DNA from: Amycolatopsis sacchari
GTDB taxonomy: Bacteria > Actinomycetota > Actinomycetes > Mycobacteriales > Pseudonocardiaceae
Direction: 5' to 3'
DNA: 64,000 bases
Assembly (NCBI RefSeq): GCF_900114035.1
Contig: NZ_FORP01000004.1
Location: forward strand, 1-64,000
A program made the position numbers and the translations under genes. The notes beneath the pieces were generated by a model, which was not told the DNA's origin, did not search any database, and worked only from the letters and a program-made list of their open reading frames with translations. Shown here piece after piece: positions 57,927 to 64,000 of this stretch. Numbering within the stretch: position 1 is the stretch's first letter; each line of letters opens with the position of its first letter.

Positions 57927-58478
57927 GTGGGTCGTTGCGCCTGGGCCGAGGGCTCCGAACTGATGATCGCCTACCACGACACCGAATGGGGCCGCCCGGC
58001 GCACGACGACGGGTACCTGTTCGAGCTGCTGCTGCTCGAGGGCGCGCAGGCGGGGCTGTCGTGGTCCACGGTGCTGAACAAGCGCGAGAACTACCGCCGC
58101 GCGCTGGACGGGTTCGACTACACCCGCATCGCCCGCTACGGGCAGGCGAAGCTCGACGAGCTGCGCGCCGACGCCGGCATCGTCCGCAACCGCCTGAAGA
58201 TCGAGTCCACGGTCCGCAACGCCAAGGCGTTCCTCGCCGTGCGCGAGGAGTTCGGCACCTTCGACGCGTACCTGTGGCAGTGGGTCGACGGCGTGCCGGT
58301 GGTGCACCGCCGCCGCGCCGGGGAACCGCTGCCCGCGAGCACGGAACTGTCCGACCGCCTCTCGAAGGACCTCAAGCGCCGCGGCTTCACGTTCGTCGGC
58401 ACCACGATCGTCTACGCCTACCTGCAGGCGGTCGGCGTCGTCGACGACCACGTGGAAGGCTGCGTCGCGATCGCCTGA
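57927..58478 (+). CDS. tag: DNA-3-methyladenine glycosylase I
   Basis: The 183-residue base-excision enzyme removes 3-methyladenine from DNA. The zinc snap is visible: Cys4 in RCAWAEG, His17 in YHDTEWG, and the late His and Cys in DDHVEGC. GLSWSTVLNKRENYRRAL and KRRGFTFVGTTIVYAYLQAVGVV are family blocks. Length is normal. Its stop is three bases from that of the convergent MFS gene. Confidence 0.95.
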   Translation: MGRCAWAEGSELMIAYHDTEWGRPAHDDGYLFELLLLEGAQAGLSWSTVLNKRENYRRALDGFDYTRIARYGQAKLDELRADAGIVRNRLKIESTVRNAKAFLAVREEFGTFDAYLWQWVDGVPVVHRRRAGEPLPASTELSDRLSKDLKRRGFTFVGTTIVYAYLQAVGVVDDHVEGCVAIA

Positions 58479-58481
58479 GCG

Positions 58482-59774
58482 TCACGACGCGCGGGTCCCG
58501 GCGGCCGCTCCTCCCGCGAGCACGAGCGCGAACACCACGTACGAGGCGAACAGCCCGCCGGTGCCGGGCGCCGAGCTTAGCGCGCCGCCCACCGCGCGGC
58601 CGAGCACCCCGCCGATGGCCTCCGCCGCGATGGCGGACGTGGCCAGTTCCGTAGGAGTGAGCCCGGTCGTCCCGGCCGTGGTGGCCATGACGTACAGGGC
58701 GGGGTAGGCGATCCCGACCCCGACGCCCGCCACGGTCCAGGACACCAGCGCGGCGGGGAACGACGGGGCCACGAGCAGCATCGCGGCCACGACACCGACC
58801 CCGGCCGCCGCGACCGCCAGCCCCGCCACCGGGAACGCCCCCTTGCCGTGGCGCCGCACCAGGCGCGGGATCAGCAGGCTCGTGACCGCCCACGCCAGCG
58901 GCGCCCCGCTCAGCACGATCGCCGCCTGTGCGAGCGGGGTGCCGTAGCCGTCCGTGAGCAGGACCGTGATGAGGCTGTCGGCGCCGAAGTAGCCGAAGGC
59001 GAACAACACCAGCGCGGCGACCGCCGCCGGAGTTCCCCGCCGCAATCGCCCGGCCCCGGGTGGCAGCAGCGCGCCGGCACCGGCGAACGCGACGGCCGCG
59101 CCCGCCAGCGTGACCGGCCAGCCGCCCGCGCCGAACGCGATCACCGTGGCACCGGCCGGGACGAGCAGGGCGCGCCCGACCGGCCGGGGCGGGCCCTGTG
59201 GCCGGGCGGACCGCAACGCCGCCCTGCCGACGAACAGGCGACCGAGGAGGACGACCGGCACCGGCGCGAGCAGCGTCCACCGCCAGCCCAGCCAGTGCTC
59301 GAGGGCGAGCGTCGCGGCGGGACCCACCAGCGCGGGCAGGATCCACATCGCCGAGGACGCCGCGACGACCCGCACCCGCAGGCGCTCGTCGAGGTGCTCG
59401 ATCGCCGAGCTGATCCCGAACACGCCCAGGACCCCACCCGAGAACCCGGCGAGGAACTGTCCCAGCGCGAACAACTCCGCGCTCACGGCGGACGCGGCCA
59501 CGCCCAGCCCGGCGAGGTAGCCGGCCAGCCCGGCGGTGAGCGTGAGCCGGGCGCCGAGCCGGTGCACGACCCGGCCCGCCAGCGGCAGCGCGACGAACAA
59601 CCCGAGCGTCGTGCCCGCCGTCAGCAGGCCCAGCCGGTCGCGTGCGGACAGTCCGGCGGCGACGACCGGCAGCAGCGTCGACGCCACGAAACTGGTGACG
59701 GCGGCACCGAACTCCAGCGCGACGATGCCCACCGCCAGCGCGACCGCTCCCCTGGCGACCGGCTTCGACCCCAT
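58482..59774 (-). CDS. MFS transporter
   Basis: The 430-residue protein has about 12 hydrophobic segments. GRVVHRLGARLTLTAGLAGYLAGLG corresponds to the loop between helices 2 and 3. It begins five bases after the amino-acid dehydrogenase stop, so both share a transcript. Substrate unknown; an amino acid or its keto acid would fit the partner. Confidence 0.83.
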   Translation of the reverse strand: MGSKPVARGAVALAVGIVALEFGAAVTSFVASTLLPVVAAGLSARDRLGLLTAGTTLGLFVALPLAGRVVHRLGARLTLTAGLAGYLAGLGVAASAVSAELFALGQFLAGFSGGVLGVFGISSAIEHLDERLRVRVVAASSAMWILPALVGPAATLALEHWLGWRWTLLAPVPVVLLGRLFVGRAALRSARPQGPPRPVGRALLVPAGATVIAFGAGGWPVTLAGAAVAFAGAGALLPPGAGRLRRGTPAAVAALVLFAFGYFGADSLITVLLTDGYGTPLAQAAIVLSGAPLAWAVTSLLIPRLVRRHGKGAFPVAGLAVAAAGVGVVAAMLLVAPSFPAALVSWTVAGVGVGIAYPALYVMATTAGTTGLTPTELATSAIAAEAIGGVLGRAVGGALSSAPGTGGLFASYVVFALVLAGGAAAGTRAS

Positions 59775-59779
59775 ACCCG

Positions 59780-60973
59780 CTAGGGAATCACAACCTCCGT
59801 GTCCTCGCGGGCGAACGCCCAACCCCGCGCCGTCGCCCGCGGCGTCACGCCGTCGGTGATCCAGCGCTCCAGCAGCAACGCGACCTTCGCCCGCATCTCC
59901 GTGCGCAGGCGGCGGAACGAGTCCTCCGGGTCCGCGCCGACCTGGCCCAGCAGCAGCCACCACGCCCACGCCGCCGCGCCCGCGTTGGCCACGAAGTCCG
60001 GGATCACCGGGATGCCGCGCCCGGCGAGCATCGCCTCGGCCTCGGCGGTGGTGGCCGCGTTCGCCGCCTCGACGACGACCTTCGCCGCGACGTCCACCGT
60101 GTTGTCCGGCGTGATCGCGTACGAGATCGCCGCGGGCACGAGGATGTCCGCCTCGATCCCGACGACGGCGCCGCGCGGCAGCCGCCGCACGTCCTCCGGC
60201 ACGCGGGACCGGTCGATCTCCCCGAAGGCGTCCCGCAGGTCCAGCAGCGACGGCACGTCCAGCCCGTCCGGGTGGTACAGGGTGCCCGCGGCGTCGGCGA
60301 CCGCGACCACGCGCATCCCCGCCTCGTGCAGGTACCAGGCCGCGCCGCCGCCCATCGTGCCGATGCCCTGGATCGCCACCGTCGTCGTCTCCGGCGCCCA
60401 GCCCCATGCGCTCGCGGCCCCGAAACACGCCTGCGCCACGCCGTACCCGCCGATCACGTCGCCCAGCAGGCCGCCGGGCACGGGCGTGCCGAGACCGGCC
60501 CGGACGCGGCGCAGCGTGCGTTCCGGATCGGCCGAGCGGCTGATCGCCGCGTGGTAGGACTGCTGCAGACCGAGCCGGGCGAACACGTCGTCGATGAGGT
60601 GCTGCGGCACGCCCAGGTCCTCCGCGGTGACCCAGTGGTCGTCGAGCCAGGGCCGCATCGCGGCGCAGAACCGGGTCAGCACTTCCGTCGCACGCGGGTC
60701 CTTCGGGTCGAAGTCGATCCCGCCCTTCGCCCCGCCCACCGGCAGGTCGAACGCGGCCGTCTTCGCGGCCATGCCGCGGGCCAGGTCCTCGACCTCGCGC
60801 AGCGTGCAGCCCGCGCGCATCCGCGTGCCGCCCGTGGCAAGACCGGAAACCAGGGTGTGCACCACGAGGTACCCGTGTGCGCCGGTGACCGGGTCCGTCC
60901 ACGTCAGCCGCAGCAGCGGCTCGGCCTCCCCCGCGGCGTCCCTGCCCCGCACCGGGTCCTGCATCGTGGTCAT
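59780..60973 (-). CDS. Glu/Leu/Phe/Val dehydrogenase
   Basis: The 397-residue enzyme has the ELFV dehydrogenase core: GGTRMRAGCTLREVEDLARGMAAKTAAFDLPVGGAKGGIDFDP with the catalytic Lys, the VTAEDLGV segment, and a Rossmann site GIGTMGGGAA. ANAGAAAWAWW differs from the usual AGGV motif. It would interconvert an amino acid and its 2-oxo acid with NAD. The start 60973 follows GGGGAGG. It is divergent from a LysR regulator and followed by an MFS gene. Confidence 0.87.
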   Translation of the reverse strand: MTTMQDPVRGRDAAGEAEPLLRLTWTDPVTGAHGYLVVHTLVSGLATGGTRMRAGCTLREVEDLARGMAAKTAAFDLPVGGAKGGIDFDPKDPRATEVLTRFCAAMRPWLDDHWVTAEDLGVPQHLIDDVFARLGLQQSYHAAISRSADPERTLRRVRAGLGTPVPGGLLGDVIGGYGVAQACFGAASAWGWAPETTTVAIQGIGTMGGGAAWYLHEAGMRVVAVADAAGTLYHPDGLDVPSLLDLRDAFGEIDRSRVPEDVRRLPRGAVVGIEADILVPAAISYAITPDNTVDVAAKVVVEAANAATTAEAEAMLAGRGIPVIPDFVANAGAAAWAWWLLLGQVGADPEDSFRRLRTEMRAKVALLLERWITDGVTPRATARGWAFAREDTEVVIP

Positions 60974-61093
60974 CCGACCTCCCCACTCACCGCCAGCAAC
61001 ATCAGCCAGGGTGCGGGCGGGGCCGGACCGGCGTCCAGTTAGGGATCGTGCACGGTTCCGTTCACGCTTCCTGCACAAGGGCACGGTGGCTTT

Positions 61094-61099
61094 TACGCT
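61094..61099 (+). promoter_or_regulatory. -10 box TACGCT of the LysR gene (leaderless)
   Basis: TACGCT, seven bases, then ATG 61107, with no ribosome-binding site. Confidence 0.5.
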
Positions 61100-61106
61100 G
61101 GGACGC

Positions 61107-62030
61107 ATGGAGCTTTCGCTGCACCGGTTACGGTTGCTCCGGGAGCTGCGCCGCCGCGGCACGGTCACCGCGGCCGCGGCCGCCCTGCACTACACGGCGT
61201 CGGCCGTCTCGCAGCAGCTCGCCCAGCTGGAGCGGGACGTGGGCGCCAAGCTCATCGAACGGCTCGGCAGGCGCGTGCAGCTGACGGAGCTGGGGATGCT
61301 GCTCACCGACCACGCCGAGGAGATCCTCAAGTCCGTCGAACGCGCGACGATGGCGCTCAAGGAGGCGCAGGAGGGTGTCACGGCGCGGCTGACGGCGGGT
61401 GTGTGGGCGTCGGTCGCGTCGGGGCTCCTGCCGTTCGCGCTGTCCGCGCTGGCCGCGGAGCACCCCGGGATCGAAGTGCGGACGAGGGAACTGGCGCCCG
61501 AGGACACGGCGGCCGCCGTGCGGGACGGGAGCCTGGACTTCTCGTTCGTCATCGAGTACTCCGACTACCCGATGCCGTGGGACCCGGCGCTGACGAAGGT
61601 CGTGATCGCCGTGGAGCGGATGCACGCCGCGGTGCCGGAGGGCTGGGTGCCCGCGGGCAGCGTGCGGATGATCGAGCTGGCCGAGCACCCGTGGGTACTG
61701 GCCGGCCCGCGCTCGCACTTCGGCCGGGCGGTGCGCCTCGCGTGCCAGCGGCACGGGTTCGAGCCCCGGATCGAGCACGAGGTCGGCGAGCAGGCGACGG
61801 CGCTGGCGATGGTGGGCGCGGGGCTGGGCGTGACGCTGGTGTCGGACCTGGGGTTGTCGCTGCGCCCGGCGGGGGTGGACATCGTCGCGCTGACCGAACC
61901 GGTGATGCGCACGGTGTCGATCGCCCACCGCACGTCCAGCGCGAACCGGCCCTCACTGCAACTGGTGATCGAAGCGGTCCGCGCCGCCGCCGCGGAGCAG
62001 GGCCTCGGGGCAGCGGCTCCGTTGCCCTAG
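61107..62030 (+). CDS. LysR-family transcriptional regulator
   Basis: The 307-residue protein has an N-terminal HTH (LSLHRLRLLRELRRRGTVTAAAAALHYTASAVSQQLAQLE) and a substrate-binding domain. GTVTAAAAALHYTASAVSQQ is the actinobacterial form of the HTH. It is divergent from the amino-acid dehydrogenase/MFS pair with 133 bp between starts and is their probable activator, responding to an amino acid (inference). Confidence 0.88.
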   Translation: MELSLHRLRLLRELRRRGTVTAAAAALHYTASAVSQQLAQLERDVGAKLIERLGRRVQLTELGMLLTDHAEEILKSVERATMALKEAQEGVTARLTAGVWASVASGLLPFALSALAAEHPGIEVRTRELAPEDTAAAVRDGSLDFSFVIEYSDYPMPWDPALTKVVIAVERMHAAVPEGWVPAGSVRMIELAEHPWVLAGPRSHFGRAVRLACQRHGFEPRIEHEVGEQATALAMVGAGLGVTLVSDLGLSLRPAGVDIVALTEPVMRTVSIAHRTSSANRPSLQLVIEAVRAAAAEQGLGAAAPLP

Positions 62031-62362
62031 CTTCGGGCGAAAAAGGCGGTTTTTCCCACCAAAGCAACTGGCACCGCCGCGGGTTCTGAGGGGCTTCCTC
62101 GCGAGGACAGCGCCTCCGTGGTGGGAGGCACAGCCGCGGAGCGTCCGTGAGGGGTGGTGGTCGGGCTGGCGGGCGGGGGGTCATGAGGAGGCGATCCCGG
62201 AGCCGAGAACACCGCGGCGCGCAGCGCCTCCGCCGGGGGTGGTGGTCGGGCCGGCGGGCGGGCCTCAGGTTCCGCCACCCGCACCGCCAAGCAGGCTTTC
62301 CGACACAGTTATCCACCGAAAACAGGTCACGGAGTGTCGGGGGTAGGTGGTAGGAAGGCTGG
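62031..62362. repeat. Intergenic region with a 27-bp direct repeat
   Basis: No gene is supported. A G-rich 27-bp sequence beginning GGGGTGGTGGTCGGGC occurs at 62151-62177 and 62236-62262 with one mismatch, offset 85 bp. CAGCGCCTCCG is also repeated upstream of each copy. A weak -10 (TAGGAA) lies six bases before the GTG of the next gene. Confidence 0.5.
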
Positions 62363-64000
62363 GTGACTTCCGACGACCCCTTCGCCGACCTCGATGGCTA
62401 CGTCGCGCTCCCCCGCGCCGCCGGGCTCGCCCTCTCGCCCGACGGGCGGCGCCTGGTGGTGGGCGTGTCCACGCTCGACGCCAAGAAGACCAGGTACGTC
62501 TCCGCGTTGTGGGAGGTCGATCCCACCGGCGAGCGCCCCGCCCGGCGGCTGACGCGCAGCAAGGAGGGTGAGTCCGGCGCGGTGTTCACGCCGGAGGGCG
62601 ACCTGCTGTTCGTGTCGTCGCGCCCGCTGCCCGACGCCGAGGAGGAGGACACCCCGCCTTCGCTGTGGCGGCTGCCCGCGGGTGGCGGCGAACCGGAGCG
62701 GCTCGCCTCGCCGCCTGGTGGTGTGCAGGGCGTTGCCGTCGCCCGTGAGGCGGGCACGGTCCTGGCGGGTACGGCCATGCTGCCCTCGGCGGCGGACGCC
62801 GAGCAGGACCGGAAGCTGCGTGCCGAACGCAAGGAGGGCAAGGTTTCCGCGATCCTCCACGAGGAGTACCCGGTCCGGTACTGGGACCACGACCTCGGCC
62901 CGGCGCGGCCCCGGCTGCTGGCCGGGCAGCCCGGCGAGGAGCTGCGGGACATCACGGGGCACGTCGGCCGCGCGCTCGACTTCGAGGTCAGCTGGGACAT
63001 CTCGCCCGACGGCCGCACGGTCGCCACGATCTGGCAGGTCGCCGAGCCCGGTGGGTCGCAGCGGGAAACGCTCGTGGCCATCGATGTGGCGAGCGGGGAG
63101 CGGCGCGTGCTGGCCGACGACCCCGAACTGGAGTACAGCACGCCCCGGTTCTCGCCGGACGGCTCGCAGCTCGCGGTGATCGTGACCGAGCGGTCCCAGG
63201 CGACGAAGATCGGCGACAGCTGGCTGGCGTTGCTGCCCGTGGACGGCGGTCAGCCCCGGGCGCTGACGGCGTCGTGGGACCGCTGGCCGGGCGGGGCGCG
63301 GTGGCTGCCGGACGGCAGCGCGCTCGTCGTCATCGCGGACGACCAGGGCAACGCACCGTTGTGGCGCGTGGACGCGACGTCCGGCGAGGTGACGCGGCTG
63401 ACGGACCGCGGCGCGTTCACCGACGTGCAGATCTCCCCCGACGGGCAGTGGGTGTACGCGCTGCGGTCCTTTGTGGACAGTCCACCCGCGCCGTACCGGA
63501 TCGCGCTCGACGGCGGTGTCGTCGAGCCGCTGCCGGGCCCGGTGCCCGAGGTGGCGCTGCCGGGGCACGTCGAGGAGGTCACGGCGACCGCGGCGGACGG
63601 GGCACCGCTGCGGGCGTGGCTCGCGCTGCCGGAAGGGGCGTCGGCGGAGCAGCCCGCGCCGCTGCTGCTGTGGATCCACGGTGGTCCGATCGGGTCGTGG
63701 AACGCCTGGCAGTGGCGGTGGAACCCGTGGCTCGCGGTCGCGCGGGGTTACGCGGTCCTGTTGCCCGACCCGGCGATTTCCGTGGGGTACGGCCTCGACT
63801 TCGTCCAGCGCGGCTGGGGTGACTGGGGCGGCGCGCCGTACACCGACCTGATGACGATCACGGACGCGACCGTCGAGCGTGCCGACATCGACGAGTCCCG
63901 CACGGCCGCGATGGGTGGTTCGTACGGTGGGTACATGGCGAACTGGGTGGCCGGCCACACCGACCGGTTCAAGGCGATCGTGACGCACGCTTCGGTGTGG
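62363..64000 (+). CDS. S9-family serine peptidase, prolyl-oligopeptidase type (3' end outside window)
   Basis: The reading frame is open from GTG 62363 to the last base (546 codons), so the C-terminus is missing. An N-terminal beta-propeller (repeats such as ISPDGRTVATIW, FSPDGSQLAVIV, ISPDGQWVYAL) leads into an alpha/beta hydrolase with IHGGPIGSW and the catalytic Ser in GGSYGGYMANW. The Asp and His should follow beyond the window. No signal peptide, so it degrades peptides in the cytoplasm. The family is S9C-like (acylaminoacyl-peptidase or dipeptidyl-peptidase). Confidence 0.88.
   Translation, partial: MTSDDPFADLDGYVALPRAAGLALSPDGRRLVVGVSTLDAKKTRYVSALWEVDPTGERPARRLTRSKEGESGAVFTPEGDLLFVSSRPLPDAEEEDTPPSLWRLPAGGGEPERLASPPGGVQGVAVAREAGTVLAGTAMLPSAADAEQDRKLRAERKEGKVSAILHEEYPVRYWDHDLGPARPRLLAGQPGEELRDITGHVGRALDFEVSWDISPDGRTVATIWQVAEPGGSQRETLVAIDVASGERRVLADDPELEYSTPRFSPDGSQLAVIVTERSQATKIGDSWLALLPVDGGQPRALTASWDRWPGGARWLPDGSALVVIADDQGNAPLWRVDATSGEVTRLTDRGAFTDVQISPDGQWVYALRSFVDSPPAPYRIALDGGVVEPLPGPVPEVALPGHVEEVTATAADGAPLRAWLALPEGASAEQPAPLLLWIHGGPIGSWNAWQWRWNPWLAVARGYAVLLPDPAISVGYGLDFVQRGWGDWGGAPYTDLMTITDATVERADIDESRTAAMGGSYGGYMANWVAGHTDRFKAIVTHASVW

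Overview
The window is high-GC actinobacterial DNA. Codons mostly end in G or C, many starts are GTG, promoters are often leaderless, and the gene set (FadR- and YtrA-type GntR regulators, a GAF-ANTAR protein, an F420-type oxidoreductase, GH18/GH64 hydrolases) fits a filamentous soil actinomycete of the Pseudonocardiaceae, plausibly Amycolatopsis. The genus is an inference. No rRNA, tRNA or CRISPR was seen. About 62 protein genes are supported, including one remnant cut by the left edge and one gene cut by the right edge.

Left part (1-13,500): a frameshifted IS4-type transposase tail and a 154-bp imperfect palindrome; a secreted SH3-like protein; epoxide hydrolase; beta-carbonic anhydrase; a xylose-type sugar ABC operon with a ROK repressor and two 19-bp palindromic operators; a LysR/gamma-glutamyltranspeptidase divergent pair; and a three-gene operon of globin-reductase, DivIVA-like coiled-coil protein and truncated haemoglobin that ends in a 22-bp-stem terminator.

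13,900-20,300: a sialic-acid module (nanA, FadR-type nanR, nanT) with a shared palindromic operator in front of nanA and between nanR and nanT, then rhomboid protease, PRPP synthetase and a lipoprotein esterase.

20,400-24,800: a tightly coupled five-gene operon of AMP-dependent acyl ligase, membrane acyltransferase, phosphosulfolactate synthase (ComA family), VOC protein and histidine phosphatase. This is the best candidate for an undescribed pathway; I propose it makes an acylated sulfolactate-type product.

24,800-37,500: a P-loop/Sel1-repeat membrane protein, a YtrA-type GntR with its membrane partner, a half-length cyclase-like protein, YciO, MpaB-like oxygenase, a degenerate HATPase facing a GAF-ANTAR regulator, a MarR/YceI pair, a form-II molybdenum hydroxylase operon (coxMSL-like) and a TauE/SafE permease.

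37,500-50,700: G-rich repeats; a GH16 glucanase with a DasR-like site in its promoter; an LLM oxidoreductase; a cNMP-binding histidine kinase coupled to a receiver/glutaredoxin-like/FAD-reductase fusion; SDR and MFS genes; an array of degenerate hairpin repeats; NUDIX, polysaccharide deacetylase, a solitary ATP-synthase subunit a gene, an MmcQ-like protein and a beta-helix membrane protein.

50,800-64,000: GH64 glucanase, CBM2-GH18 chitinase, an OmpR-type two-component system, a second GH18 chitinase with paired DasR-like repeats, PspC, tag, an amino-acid dehydrogenase with MFS and LysR, and the start of an S9 peptidase. With the GH16 enzyme this looks like a fungal-wall (chitin and beta-1,3-glucan) degradation set.

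A recurring regulatory theme is a TANNNT-like -10 box 6-7 nt before the start codon (fourteen genes). In three cases the upstream gene's stop codon is itself the first part of that box.
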